A stretch of DNA of 64,000 nt from Glycomyces sambucus (lineage in GTDB: Bacteria; Actinomycetota; Actinomycetes; Mycobacteriales; Micromonosporaceae): positions 124,001 through 188,000 of the forward strand of contig NZ_FNGF01000004.1 in NCBI RefSeq assembly GCF_900102815.1, in the 5' to 3' direction. Both the position numbers and the translations under genes were made by a program. This document shows positions 1-8,571 of the stretch, piece after piece. The notes beneath the pieces are model-generated. The model worked only from the letters and a program-made list of their open reading frames with translations. It was not told where the DNA came from and did no database searches. Within the stretch, counting starts at the first letter, position 1, and each line of letters starts with the position of its first letter.

Positions 1-205
1 TGTTCGCCTCCTGCCAGGCGCGGGCCCAGTTGTCCCACTGGGGCGAGGCGGGCAGGGACCAGGGGCTGGCGAAGATCTCGGCGTCGGTCTTGAGGGAGGA
101 GAGGACGGCCCACGCGAGCGGGAGGGTGACGAGGACGGCCCAGACGGCGAGGACGAGGTGCAGGGCGCCGTCGGTCAGGCGCGGTTTCAGGAGGCGCGGT
201 TTCAC
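1..205 (-). CDS. ABC transporter permease, MalG/NgcG type (N-terminal part only)
   Basis: This is the first 68 codons of an inner-membrane permease of a carbohydrate ABC importer; the gene runs off the left edge. The GTG start overlaps the TGA of the upstream permease (GTGA), the usual translational coupling of MalF/MalG pairs. Residues about 12-35 form the first hydrophobic segment, followed by a stretch resembling 'SSLKTDAEIFASPW', typical of MalG-family N-termini. By position it is the second permease of the importer whose lipoprotein resembles NgcE, so it is probably NgcG-like. The specific substrate is inferred only from the neighbours. Confidence 0.85.
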   Translation of the reverse strand, partial: MKPRLLKPRLTDGALHLVLAVWAVLVTLPLAWAVLSSLKTDAEIFASPWSLPASPQWDNWARAWQEAN

Positions 206-1116
206 GCGAGTTCCACCCGCTCTCTCTTGGTGGCGCGCATGGCGAGCGCAGTGAGGGTCAGGGTGATGAAGAAGAGCGTGACGCCCATGGCGGAGGCGTA
301 TCCGAACTCGCCGTAGGTGAACGCGGCGCGGTAGAGGGTGAGGCCGATGACCTCGGTGGCGTTGTCGGGCCCGCCGGGGCCGACGGACATGATCTGGACC
401 AGCGCGAACCCGTCGAGGGCGAGGATGCCGAGGTAGACGTAGGCGACCTGGACGCTGTCCCACACCAGCGGGAGGGTGATGCGGCGGAACACGGTGAACC
501 TGCCGGCGCCGTCGAGGGTGGCGGCCTCGACGACGTCGGTGGGCACGGACTCCATCGCGGCGGTGAAGAGGACGACGTAGAAGCCGACGGCGGACCAGAC
601 CATGACGGCGGTGACGGCGGGGAGCGCGGTGGCGGGGTCGGCGAGCCAGGACCGCTGGAGCCCGTCGAGGCCGACCGCGCCGAGGAGGCCGTTGAGGAGC
701 CCGTTCCCGGGCGTGTAGACGAACTGGAAGAGGACGCCGAGGATGGCCACGGACAGGAGCTGCGGGAAGAAGTAGACGATGCGGTAGAGGCCGGAGCCGT
801 GGACGCCGCGCCCGCGCCGCCGCATGCCGCCGCCGAGGGTGAGGCAGGCGGCGAAGAAGAGGGCGAGGGCGATCGTGGCGGTCGGGACGACCACGAGCAT
901 GAGGCCGTTGTTGCGCAGGGCCGCGAGGAACAGGGGGTCGCTCCACAGGTCGGCGAAGTTCTGGAGGCCGACCAGGCCGGCCTCGGCGGAGAGGCCGTCC
1001 CAGTCGGTCAGGGCGAGGTAGAACGCCTGGGCGTAGGGCGAGACGACGAAGACGCCGTAGAGGAGCAGGGGCGGCGCGAGCGCCCCGATCAGGAACCGGT
1101 ACTTGCCGTGTCGCAT
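202..1116 (-). CDS. ABC transporter permease, MalF/NgcF type
   Basis: A 304-residue integral membrane permease with about six hydrophobic segments. An EAA-type loop near the end of the second third (EAATLDGAGRFTVFRRITLP) is the contact for the ATPase. It sits 22 bases behind the substrate-binding lipoprotein and overlaps the next permease by GTGA, giving the order lipoprotein, MalF, MalG. A GGGGAGG ribosome site lies about 8 bases before the ATG. Together with the NgcE-like lipoprotein it probably imports N-acetylglucosamine or chitobiose. No ATPase gene is seen on the visible side, as is common for actinobacterial importers that share an MsiK-type ATPase. Confidence 0.88.
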   Translation of the reverse strand: MRHGKYRFLIGALAPPLLLYGVFVVSPYAQAFYLALTDWDGLSAEAGLVGLQNFADLWSDPLFLAALRNNGLMLVVVPTATIALALFFAACLTLGGGMRRRGRGVHGSGLYRIVYFFPQLLSVAILGVLFQFVYTPGNGLLNGLLGAVGLDGLQRSWLADPATALPAVTAVMVWSAVGFYVVLFTAAMESVPTDVVEAATLDGAGRFTVFRRITLPLVWDSVQVAYVYLGILALDGFALVQIMSVGPGGPDNATEVIGLTLYRAAFTYGEFGYASAMGVTLFFITLTLTALAMRATKRERVELA

Positions 1117-1138
1117 GGCTCGGGCCTCCCCTGCGTGC

Positions 1139-2536
1139 TCAGCGCTCGTACTTGGCGATGGAGTCGTCGGCCGCGACGGCGTCGGCGGCGGCCTGGATGC
1201 GGTCGGCCCACTGCTCGGGGTCGGCGCGTCCGGCGAGGAGTTCGCCGGTGGCGGTGTCGACCTCGACGGCGAGCTCGGGGTACCAGGTGCGGTACTTGTA
1301 GCCGAAGACGTTGTCCCCGGCGGTCTCCAGTGCGGCGGCGACGGAGGCGAGGCCGCTGGTGAGGTCGAGGCCGTCGGTGGCGCCCTTGACGACCGGCATG
1401 GCCTTGGCGGACTCGGCGAAGCCGCGGGCGACCTCGCCGGAGAACAGGCAGCGGAGGTAGTCGAGGCCGCCGCGGGGGTTGAGGGCCTGGGCGGGGACGA
1501 GGAACGACTCGCTGCTGGCGCCCTGGACGGCGCCGTCGGGGAGGGCGTCGGCGGCGGTGAGGGCGGGGACGGCGGCCATGGCCATGTCGAAGCCCTCGGG
1601 GGTGACGCCCTGCTGCTCGCCCTCGATCCAGGAGCCGCACGGGATGAACGCGGCCTGCCCGCTGCACCAGGCGTTCTGGGCCTCGGTGTGCGAGAGCCCT
1701 TCGGAGCCTTCGAGGATGTGGCCGCCGGCGACGAGCCGGTGGATCGCGTCGGCGGCGGCGAGCACGCCCTCCTGCCTCCACGCGTCGGGGGCGAGGTTGT
1801 CGATCGCGTACACGAGGTCGAGGCCGCCGGCCTTGGCGGCGAGGGACTGGAGCGGGTCCATCATGTACTCGGGGTACTTGCCCTGCCAGGTCCACGGCGC
1901 GATGCCGGCGCCCTTGATCTCCTCGCACAGGGCGAGCATGTCGTCCCAGGTGGCGGGAAGGGTCCATCCGTGCTGGTCGAAGAGGCTCCGGGAGTACCAG
2001 ATCCCCCAGACCACGTAGGAGTAGTTGAGGAAGGAGACGGTGCCGTCGAGGGTGCCGTCCTCGACCACGCCGGGGAGCAGGAGGTCTCCCACTGTCACCG
2101 CCGGGTCGTCGAGGCTGGGGGCGTCGAGGAGGTCGGCGAGGTCGGTGAGCTGCCCGGCGGCGGCGAGCGCGGCGATGTCGAGGCGCCCGGCGCCGGAGTT
2201 GTCGACCACGTCCGGCGGTTCGCCGGACACGAAGCGGGGCTGGAGGACCTCGCCGACCTTCTGGAGCCCTTCGTGGGTGACCGTGGCGTCGGGGTGGCGC
2301 TCCTCGTAGAGGGTGACGGCGTGCCGGGTGTACTCCTGGCCGTAGCCGCCGTCGAACATGACGACCTCCAGGTCGGCGCCTTCGGGGACGCCGAGCGGGT
2401 TGTCGTCGGTGACGGCGCCGGTGGCCTGCTCGGCGGGGTCGTCGCCGCCGGCGGTGACGCAGCCGGAGAGCACGGCCGCGGCACCGGCCATTGTGGACGC
2501 TCGCAGAAGCGTACGGCGGGAGGGCTGGACGTTCAT
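1139..2536 (-). CDS. ngcE: NgcE-like sugar-binding lipoprotein (GlcNAc/chitobiose importer)
   Basis: A 465-residue extracellular solute-binding protein. The N-terminus has a twin-arginine stretch (SRRTLLRAS) and a lipobox LSGC with the lipidated cysteine at residue 26, so it is a Tat-type lipoprotein. The mature start (NPLGVPEG..LEVVMFDGGYG) and the later LQPRFVSGEPPDVVDNSG stretch match what I know of NgcE, the N-acetylglucosamine/N,N'-diacetylchitobiose receptor of Streptomyces. It is followed by two permeases and preceded by a SIS-domain enzyme and an RpiR regulator, which fits amino-sugar uptake. The substrate is inferred from family resemblance and could be another amino sugar. Confidence 0.85.
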   Translation of the reverse strand: MNVQPSRRTLLRASTMAGAAAVLSGCVTAGGDDPAEQATGAVTDDNPLGVPEGADLEVVMFDGGYGQEYTRHAVTLYEERHPDATVTHEGLQKVGEVLQPRFVSGEPPDVVDNSGAGRLDIAALAAAGQLTDLADLLDAPSLDDPAVTVGDLLLPGVVEDGTLDGTVSFLNYSYVVWGIWYSRSLFDQHGWTLPATWDDMLALCEEIKGAGIAPWTWQGKYPEYMMDPLQSLAAKAGGLDLVYAIDNLAPDAWRQEGVLAAADAIHRLVAGGHILEGSEGLSHTEAQNAWCSGQAAFIPCGSWIEGEQQGVTPEGFDMAMAAVPALTAADALPDGAVQGASSESFLVPAQALNPRGGLDYLRCLFSGEVARGFAESAKAMPVVKGATDGLDLTSGLASVAAALETAGDNVFGYKYRTWYPELAVEVDTATGELLAGRADPEQWADRIQAAADAVAADDSIAKYER

Positions 2537-2556
2537 GAGGGGCCTTTCTCGAGGTC

Positions 2557-2600
2557 GCGGGGTTGCGGGGTTGCGGGGAAGCAGGGTTGCGGGGGTTGCG
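2557..2600. repeat. G-tract repeat with G-quadruplex potential
   Basis: The spacer between the SIS-domain gene and ngcE holds five G-tracts on the plus strand (2559-2562, 2567-2570, 2575-2578, 2584-2586, 2591-2595) separated by 4-5 bases, mostly TTGC. This satisfies the G3+N1-7 quadruplex pattern. The genes are transcribed from the other strand, so the G-rich strand is the template. Slippage of a GGGGTTGC unit is a simpler explanation for its origin. Confidence 0.6.
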
Positions 2601-2605
2601 GAAGG

Positions 2606-3376
2606 TCAGGCGGCGGTGCGGCGGATGCGCCCGGCGTACTGCGCTTCGAGGGCGAGGTTGTGGTCGTCGCCGCCGGGGATGTTGGCGGAGAGGTAGACCG
2701 GCGGGGTGCGCCCGGCGTCGAGGAGGCGCTGCACGGCCTCGGCGACGACCATCTGGGCGAGGACGGCGGCGGTGACCGAGGAGACGGCCCCGACCGCGCC
2801 GCCGCCGGGCAGCGGCATCCCGGCGTCGCCGTAGGGGGCGCCGTTGTCGAGGACCACGTCGGCGATCTCGCTCAGGCGCCGGCCCGACGGGTGGCGGGAG
2901 GGGGTCTTCGCGGAGTGCTCGGCGGAGGTGAAGGCGATGAGCGGGTGGCCCTTCTCCTTGACCAGCAGAGCGAACTCGACGATGACGCCGTTGATGCCGG
3001 AGTTGGAGGCGATGGCGAACACGTCGTCCGGCCCGGTCGGCACGGTCTCCAGGAGCCGGCGCGCGATGTCGGGGTTGCGCTCCAGGAACGGGTCGTCGAG
3101 GGTCTCGCGGGGGTGCCCGCCCTGGAGGACGAGGTCGCGCAGGGCGATCTTGTTCGAGGGCACGAAGCCCCCGGCGCGCCCGGCCAGCTCCATCGCGAGG
3201 GCTTCTGAGTGCCCGGACCCGAACGCCTGGAGGACCCCTCCGGCCCCGATCGAGTCGGCGATGAGCCGCGCGGCCTCGCTCACGGCCGCGCCCTGCTCCT
3301 CCCCCACCCGGCGGATGGTCTCGGTGGCGAGGTCGAGGTAGGCCCGGCCGGTGAGGCGGGCTGGCTGGTCGGTCAC
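2606..3376 (-). CDS. SIS-domain sugar-phosphate protein
   Basis: A 256-residue protein with one sugar-isomerase (SIS) fold: FGSGHSEALAMELAGRAGG near residue 50 and an IASNSG phosphosugar-binding loop near 115. The GTG start overlaps the TGA of the RpiR gene (GTGA), so the two are translated together. It lies directly upstream of ngcE. SIS proteins of this length act on or bind phosphorylated amino sugars (etherase, deaminase or isomerase type). The context suggests handling of imported GlcNAc/MurNAc-like phosphates, but the reaction cannot be named from sequence. Confidence 0.8.
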   Translation of the reverse strand: MTDQPARLTGRAYLDLATETIRRVGEEQGAAVSEAARLIADSIGAGGVLQAFGSGHSEALAMELAGRAGGFVPSNKIALRDLVLQGGHPRETLDDPFLERNPDIARRLLETVPTGPDDVFAIASNSGINGVIVEFALLVKEKGHPLIAFTSAEHSAKTPSRHPSGRRLSEIADVVLDNGAPYGDAGMPLPGGGAVGAVSSVTAAVLAQMVVAEAVQRLLDAGRTPPVYLSANIPGGDDHNLALEAQYAGRIRRTAA

Positions 3377-4296
3377 TGGTCCTCCTGGGAGCGGTTGCGG
3401 CGGTTGCGGTTCGGGTCGTCGGCGAACCGGTGGGCCTGGACGGCCCGGGCGGTCACCTCGAACGCCTCGGTGGTGCGCTCGTAGGTGCGCTGCGCGACGG
3501 CGACGTAGATGAGGTCGAGGACCAGGAGCTGCGAGTGCAGCGCCGAGAGCGCGGCGAGGCGGAACGTCGTCTCGTGGACGGCGGTCGTGAGGACCACGTC
3601 GGCGGCCTGGGCCATCGGCGAGCGCTCGAAGGAGGTCACGGCCACGGTGAGGGCGCCCTGCTCGCGGGCCTCGGCGAGGACTTCGACCACCTCGCGGGTG
3701 CGGCCGCTGTGGGACAGGCCGATCGCGACGTCGCCGGGCCGCAGCAGGGCCGCGTTGGTGAGCGCGGTGTGCGTGTCGGGCCGGAACCAGCAGGGGACGC
3801 GGATGCGCTCCAGCCGGAACGCGAGCTCCCGGGCGGCGGTGCCGCTGCTGCCCAGGCCGACGAGTTCGACGCGCCCGGCCTCGGCCACGGCCTGGGCGAC
3901 CCGGTCGATGCGGTCGAGGTCCACGCGGGACGCGGTCTCCTGGATGGCGCGGGAGTCGGCGCTGGCGACGATGCCGAGCACGCGGTCGAGCGGGTCGCCC
4001 GGCTCGATCTCGCGGTCGATGTCGGTCTCCCAGCGGGCCTGCTCGGCCCGGCCGCCTTCCGCGGCGAGCGCGACGCGCAGCTCCGCGTAGCCGGAGAAGC
4101 CGAGCACCCGGCAGAACCGGGTCACGGTGGCCGTGGAGGTTCCGGCCCGCTCGGCGAGGTCCGCGATCGACGCGCGCGCCGCCCCGTCCGGGTCCTCCAG
4201 GATCTGCACCGCGACCCGTTGCAGCGCATCGGGGAGCGTCTCGAGTTCCGTTCGCAGCCGCCCGACCACCCCCTGGCCTCGCACCGTCACCGCCAC
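3373..4296 (-). CDS. RpiR/MurR-family transcriptional regulator
   Basis: A 307-residue regulator. The N-terminal helix-turn-helix (residues about 25-85; ..RAGTSTATVTRFCRVLGFSGY..) is of the HTH_6 type, and residues about 120-260 form a SIS domain (VELVGLGSSGTAARELAF) that should bind a sugar phosphate. It starts at GTG with an AAAGGAA site upstream and is the first gene of the operon RpiR - SIS - ngcE - permeases. It probably controls this operon in response to an amino-sugar phosphate. The C-terminal tail is Arg/Asn-rich because of a GCGGTT repeat in the DNA. Confidence 0.87.
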   Translation of the reverse strand: MAVTVRGQGVVGRLRTELETLPDALQRVAVQILEDPDGAARASIADLAERAGTSTATVTRFCRVLGFSGYAELRVALAAEGGRAEQARWETDIDREIEPGDPLDRVLGIVASADSRAIQETASRVDLDRIDRVAQAVAEAGRVELVGLGSSGTAARELAFRLERIRVPCWFRPDTHTALTNAALLRPGDVAIGLSHSGRTREVVEVLAEAREQGALTVAVTSFERSPMAQAADVVLTTAVHETTFRLAALSALHSQLLVLDLIYVAVAQRTYERTTEAFEVTARAVQAHRFADDPNRNRRNRSQEDQ

Positions 4297-4307
4297 TGGA
4301 ATTTCCT

Positions 4308-4330
4308 TTCATTGAAGCTTCCTTATGAAG
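4308..4330. promoter_or_regulatory. Palindromic half-sites upstream of the RpiR operon
   Basis: Just before the RpiR start an A+T-rich patch holds two small inverted repeats, TTCA-T-TGAA (4308-4316) and CTTC-N5-GAAG (4318-4330). Their position in an otherwise GC-rich spacer fits an operator for the RpiR regulator itself. The rest of the 271-base divergent spacer up to 4567 shows no other clear structure. Confidence 0.4.
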
Positions 4331-4567
4331 AAAATTACGATGAACGCTCGGCCAAGTCAACGCTTCAGGAGAATAAATTTCATCGGTGATTCCTGGCGGG
4401 GGTGTCCGAGCCGCGGGCGGCGGGCCGGGGCTCGCGGCGGCCGGGCCGCGTACGGAGAGCGAAGGCGAAGGGCCCCAACGGATGTCGATGACCTGCGGAC
4501 GTCGGCGTCCGCGCCGCGGACCTGCTTTGTCTATGCTGGACATACCGTCGCGAGACAGGAGTCCGCC

Positions 4568-5533
4568 ATGCGAGCCGTCATCCAGGAGCGGTACGGAAGC
4601 CCCGACGCCGTCGAGCTCGGCGAGCTCCCGGAGCCGGTGCCGGCCGAGGGCGAGGTGCTGATCGAGGTCAGGGCCGCGTCGCTCAACGGCTCGGACCGCG
4701 AGAACCTCGCCGGGAGCCCCTTCTACGCGCGCCTCAACGGCCTGCGGCGCCCGCGCCGGCCCGTGCCGGGGTCCGATGTGGCCGGCGTCGTGGTGTCGGT
4801 CGGGAGCGCGGTGTCCGAGTACGCGCCCGGCGACGAGGTGTTCGGGGAGCTGCTGGGCTACCGGGGCGGGCTCGCCGAGTACGCGGCCACGCCGCCGAAG
4901 CTCCTCGCCCGCAAGCCGCCGGGGCTGTCCTTCACGGACGCTTCGGCGATCCCGCAGGCCGGGTGCATCGCCTACCGGGCCACGCAGGGCGTCAAGGGCG
5001 GCGACGCGGTGCTCGTCAACGGCGCGGGCGGCGCCGGGGGCGCGCTCGTCGTCGGGCTCGCCAAGCACCTCGGGGCCGAGGTGACCGCCGTCGACCGGGC
5101 CGACAAGGCCGACTACCTGCGGGAGATCGGCGCCGACGAGGCGGTCGGGTACGAGGACGAGGACTGGGCCGACCGGCGCGGACGCTACGACCGGGTGATC
5201 GACCTGATCGGACACCGCTCGCCGTTCCGGGTGCAGCGGGCGCTCAAACCCGGCGGCGCCTACCTCATGGTCGGCGGGCACACGCGCATCCTGTTCGCGA
5301 CGCTCCTCGCCGGACCGGCCGCGGGCCTGGGCGCGAAGAAGCGCGTGCGGGTGCTGGTGGTGCCGCAGTCGCGCGCCGACCTGGAGGCGGTGACGGCCCT
5401 GATCGTCGGCGGTGTCGTGGCGCCGGTGATCGACCGGGTGTACCCGCTGGACCGGGCCCCGGAGGCGTTCGCGCGCATCGCGTCGGGCGACAACCGGGGG
5501 AAGGTCGTCGTGGAGGTCGCGGCGCCCCGCTAG
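4568..5533 (+). CDS. Zinc-free MDR oxidoreductase (quinone oxidoreductase-like)
   Basis: A 321-residue medium-chain dehydrogenase/reductase. It has the GroES-like N-terminus (PVPAEGEVLIEVRAASLNGSD), the PGSDVAGVV and GDEVFG motifs, and a Rossmann nucleotide site VLVNGAGGAGGALVVGLAK near residue 150. The catalytic and structural zinc cysteines of alcohol dehydrogenases are absent, so it belongs with NAD(P)H:quinone oxidoreductases and enone reductases. The ATG is preceded by AGGAG at 4557-4561. It is a single gene divergent from the RpiR operon. Physiological substrate unknown. Confidence 0.85.
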   Translation: MRAVIQERYGSPDAVELGELPEPVPAEGEVLIEVRAASLNGSDRENLAGSPFYARLNGLRRPRRPVPGSDVAGVVVSVGSAVSEYAPGDEVFGELLGYRGGLAEYAATPPKLLARKPPGLSFTDASAIPQAGCIAYRATQGVKGGDAVLVNGAGGAGGALVVGLAKHLGAEVTAVDRADKADYLREIGADEAVGYEDEDWADRRGRYDRVIDLIGHRSPFRVQRALKPGGAYLMVGGHTRILFATLLAGPAAGLGAKKRVRVLVVPQSRADLEAVTALIVGGVVAPVIDRVYPLDRAPEAFARIASGDNRGKVVVEVAAPR

Positions 5534-5541
5534 GCTGAGTG

Positions 5542-5592
5542 CTCGACGACTGCGCTACCTCAACGACTGTGCTACCTCGACGACTGCGCTGC
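5542..5592. repeat. Three tandem 17-bp repeats before the lipid kinase gene
   Basis: Three head-to-tail copies of CTCGACGACTGCGCTAC (5542-5558, 5559-5575, 5576-5592), with two substitutions in the second and one in the third, fill the spacer between the oxidoreductase stop and the AAGGAG site of the next gene. Related ACTGCCCTGNTCG motifs recur after the kinase gene (6565-6605). Confidence 0.8.
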
Positions 5593-5604
5593 AAGGAGAA
5601 GGTG

Positions 5605-6534
5605 ATGGCGGGCGACCGGATCGCGATCGTGTGGAACCCGGCGAAGACCGCGCGGGAGGACCTGAGGAAGGCGCTCCCCGCCACCGACGCCGTGCTGTCG
5701 TGGCACGAGACGACCCCGGAGGACCCCGGCCGCGGCGCCGCCGACGAGGCGATCAAGTCCGGCGCCGAGGCGATCGTGGCGGTCGGCGGGGACGGGACCG
5801 TCCGCGCCGTCGCCGAGCGGCTGGCGCAGAGCGACACCAGGGCCGAGCTCGGGGTGGTCCCCCTCGGCACTGGGAACCTCCTGGCGCGGAACCTCGGCAT
5901 CCCGCTGAACAACCTCGCGAAGGCGTTCGAGCGGGCCTTCGGCGACCGCGCCCGCCCGCTCGACCTCGGCTGGATCGAGGCCGAGATCGAGGGCGAGCAG
6001 GTCCGCAGCGCCTTCGCCGTCCTGGCCGGCTTCGGCCTCGACGCCCACATGATCACCCAGACCGACGAGGACCTGAAGAGCCGCGTCGGCTGGCTGGCCT
6101 ATGTGGAGTCCCTGGGGCGGGCGGTGAACGCGACCGAGGTCGTCGACATCGAACTCGTCGCGGACGGCGGCGAGCCCGAGCGCACCGCCGGGCACACGCT
6201 GCTGGTCGGCAACTGCGGGACGCTCCAGGGCGGCATCCGGCTGCTGCCGGACGCGGACCCGGCCGACGGCGAGCTGGACCTGCTGCTGCTCAGCGCCGAG
6301 GGCATCGGCCAGTGGGTCGACACGCTCCGGTCCTACATGTGGGACAACGGGGTCCGGCGCCTCATCACCGGCCAGGACCGCGCCGCCAGCGCCGACACCG
6401 CCCAGCACGGGCGGGCGAAGCGGCTGGAGGTGCGGCTCTCGCAGCCGCTGGTGCTGGAGATCGACGGCGACGACCTCGGCGAGGCCGCGGCGTTCACGGT
6501 CGAGGTGCAGGAGCGGGCGCTTCACGTTCGGTAG
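5605..6534 (+). CDS. Diacylglycerol/sphingosine kinase-family lipid kinase
   Basis: A 309-residue cytoplasmic lipid kinase of the DAGK catalytic family. The nucleotide-binding signature GGDGTVRAVAERL is at about residue 62 and PLGTGNLLARNLGI at about 90; IVWNPAKT at the N-terminus is the family's first strand motif. Members transfer ATP phosphate to diacylglycerol or related lipids, feeding phosphatidic acid into phospholipid turnover; the exact lipid is not predictable. The ATG at 5605 has AAGGAG 7 bases upstream, immediately after a tandem repeat. Confidence 0.87.
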   Translation: MAGDRIAIVWNPAKTAREDLRKALPATDAVLSWHETTPEDPGRGAADEAIKSGAEAIVAVGGDGTVRAVAERLAQSDTRAELGVVPLGTGNLLARNLGIPLNNLAKAFERAFGDRARPLDLGWIEAEIEGEQVRSAFAVLAGFGLDAHMITQTDEDLKSRVGWLAYVESLGRAVNATEVVDIELVADGGEPERTAGHTLLVGNCGTLQGGIRLLPDADPADGELDLLLLSAEGIGQWVDTLRSYMWDNGVRRLITGQDRAASADTAQHGRAKRLEVRLSQPLVLEIDGDDLGEAAAFTVEVQERALHVR

Positions 6535-6605
6535 CGGCCCTGTTCTTCAGCCGCCTTGTTTGACGACTGCCCTGCTCGAAAACTGCCCTGTTCGGTAGCG
6601 GCCCT
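6526..6605. repeat. Direct repeat flanking the kinase/LacI junction
   Basis: The 16-mer GTTCGGTAGCGGCCCT occurs at 6526-6541, covering the last codons and stop of the lipid kinase, and again at 6590-6605, touching the stop of the convergent LacI gene. Degenerate copies of the same words lie between. It looks like duplication of a gene end, not a terminator. Confidence 0.6.
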
Positions 6606-7654
6606 CAGCGGCCCGGTGCGGCCACCGAGGCGCGGGAGACGAACTCGGTGGGCAGGTTGAGTTCCGCGCCGCTCGCGTCGCCGTCCTCGATGGCGCCCAG
6701 GAGCTTCGCGACGGCGCGCTCGCCCATGTCGCCCCAGGAGCAGCGGACCGTGGACAGCGCGGGGGCCGAGAGGTCGGCGCCGAAGATGTCGTCGAAGCCG
6801 ATGAGGCTCAGGTCGCGCGGGATCGCGACGCCGTGCTCCCGGCAGGCGCCGAGGAGGCCGAGCGCGACGAGGTCGTTGTAGGCGAGCACGGCGGTCACGT
6901 CGGCGGCCATGACCTCCCCGAACGCCTCGGTGCCGCCGTCGCGGGTCGGCGCGGAGGACTGGATCTCGACGATGGACATGCCGCGGTCGACGGCGAGGTC
7001 GTGGGCGGTCACCCAGCGCATCCCGTTCATCCAGGAGGCTTCGGGCCCGGCGAGGTAGGCGATGCGGCGGTGGCCGAGCCCGTGGAGCAGGTCGAGGGCC
7101 TCGATCATGCCGGGCCGCACGTCGGGGGCGACCGAGGGGACGCCGGGGACGGGCCGGTTGACGGCGACGAGGGGCTTCGCGGCGGCGAGCTCCTGGATCT
7201 GGGCGTCCTCCAGGCGGGAGGCGACCAGGAGGAGGCCGTCGACGGCGATCTGGAGGCGCTCGGCGGTGGAGCGCTCGAGTTCGGCGGACTCCTGGGAGTC
7301 GGCGAAGACGAGCATGGTGTCGTGCTCGCGGGCGATGCGCTCGGCGCCGCGCACGAGGTCGAAGTAGACGGGGTTGGTGAGGTCGGAGACGAGGAGGCCG
7401 AGCGTCCCGGTCTTGCCGGTGGGGAGGGCGCGCGCCATCGGGTTGGTGCGGTAGCCGAGGTCGGCGGCGGCCTCGCGGATGCGCTGCTCGGTGCTGGCGC
7501 TGACGCGGCCGGGCTGGTTGAGCGCCCGGGAGACCGTGGAGGGGTTGACGCCCGTGATGCGGGCGATGTCGTAGATGGTCGCGGGGGCCTTGCCCTTCGG
7601 CGCAGGACGCTTGTCACCCACGGCTCCCCCTTCGGAACGTCGATCGCCGCGCAT
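6605..7654 (-). CDS. LacI-family transcriptional regulator
   Basis: A 349-residue LacI/GalR regulator. The helix-turn-helix IYDIARITGVNPSTVSRALNQPG lies at about residues 28-50 with the hinge at about 75, followed by a periplasmic-binding-protein-like sensor domain (GLLVSDLTNPVYFDLVRGAE .. LIGFDDIFGADLSAPALSTV). The first 25 residues are a charged extension; an internal GTG at codon 12 is an alternative start but its ribosome site is too close. A TATGAT -10-like hexamer lies on the same strand at 7689-7684. It is not next to an obvious catabolic operon, so its targets are unknown. Confidence 0.87.
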   Translation of the reverse strand: MRGDRRSEGGAVGDKRPAPKGKAPATIYDIARITGVNPSTVSRALNQPGRVSASTEQRIREAAADLGYRTNPMARALPTGKTGTLGLLVSDLTNPVYFDLVRGAERIAREHDTMLVFADSQESAELERSTAERLQIAVDGLLLVASRLEDAQIQELAAAKPLVAVNRPVPGVPSVAPDVRPGMIEALDLLHGLGHRRIAYLAGPEASWMNGMRWVTAHDLAVDRGMSIVEIQSSAPTRDGGTEAFGEVMAADVTAVLAYNDLVALGLLGACREHGVAIPRDLSLIGFDDIFGADLSAPALSTVRCSWGDMGERAVAKLLGAIEDGDASGAELNLPTEFVSRASVAAPGR

Positions 7655-7867
7655 GGGTGTGGATCACCGTCCGGGCAACGCCGATCATAAGAGTTCGGGT
7701 CGTGTTCACTGCGCCTCGGGTGGCCCGCGCGCGGCTCCGTTCACCTTGCGGCGCTCTTCACGATACGGCGCTGTTCAAGATACCCGGCCGCGGCGAGCGT
7801 CGGCGGCGCCGACCGGGCGGGGCGACGACGCGGAGCGGCGACCGGGCGCCCCGGGGCTCGCCGAAGG

Positions 7868-8425
7868 CTATGCGCCGCCGAGGATCCGGTCGACGGCCGC
7901 GGCCACCGTGCGTGGGTCCTGCGGCTCGGTGTCGAGGGCGCGGTGGATCGTCAGGCCCTCGATGAGGGCGTCGACCATGCGGGCGGTCGCGGGATCGAAG
8001 TGGCGCTCCAGGGCGGCCCGGGAGCGGGCCATCCAGGCGTTGGTGAGGTCGCGGAACGCGGGCTCGCGGGCGGCCAGGGTGTAGAGCTCGTGGCTGAGGA
8101 CGAGGTCGCGGTGGGAGTCGAAGACGGTGTCGGTGATGAGCGCGATGAGGGCGGCGCGGGCCTCGGCGGGGGTGCGGGCGGCGGCCATGGCCCGCTCGAA
8201 CTCGTCGCTGACCGAGGTCGCGAAGCGCGCGAACGCCTCCCGCAGCAGCTCGTCCATGCCCGAGAAGTAGTAGGTCATCGAGCCCAGCGGCACGCCGGCG
8301 GCGGCCGCGACCTTCCGGTGGGAGGTCCCGGCGACGCCCGACCCGGCGATCACGTCGAGGCAGGCCGCGATGATGCGCTCGCGCCGGTCCGGGTCCCGGC
8401 GGCCGCGGGCGCGCTCCTGAGTCAT
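7868..8425 (-). CDS. TetR-family repressor of the divergent MFS gene
   Basis: A 185-residue TetR regulator. The N-terminal helix-turn-helix occupies residues about 14-60 (RIIAACLDVIAGSGVAGTSHRKVAAAAGVPLGSMTYYFSGMDEL). The C-terminal ligand-binding half is all-helical and gives no ligand clue. It is transcribed away from an MFS transporter across 182 bases that contain two near-identical 14-bp palindromes next to the transporter start. This is the classical repressor/efflux-pump arrangement. Confidence 0.88.
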   Translation of the reverse strand: MTQERARGRRDPDRRERIIAACLDVIAGSGVAGTSHRKVAAAAGVPLGSMTYYFSGMDELLREAFARFATSVSDEFERAMAAARTPAEARAALIALITDTVFDSHRDLVLSHELYTLAAREPAFRDLTNAWMARSRAALERHFDPATARMVDALIEGLTIHRALDTEPQDPRTVAAAVDRILGGA

Positions 8426-8571
8426 GTGGACGACCGTACTGCGTGGCGGCCGATCGGCGGGTGCGCGGTCCGAGGCGGATGTCGGGGCGGCGGTGGGAGG
8501 GGGATCGGTGCGGGGCGCGATCGTTCGGGTGGCGGCGTCCGGGAGCGCGGCCGGTCCGGCCGGGAGTCGAG

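Noticed and set aside
1103..3208. A 701-codon plus-strand open frame opposite ngcE and the SIS gene
   Set aside because: Composition is Gly/Val/Glu-rich with no motif, and the opposite strand holds clear NgcE-like and SIS proteins; it is an antisense shadow caused by high G+C.
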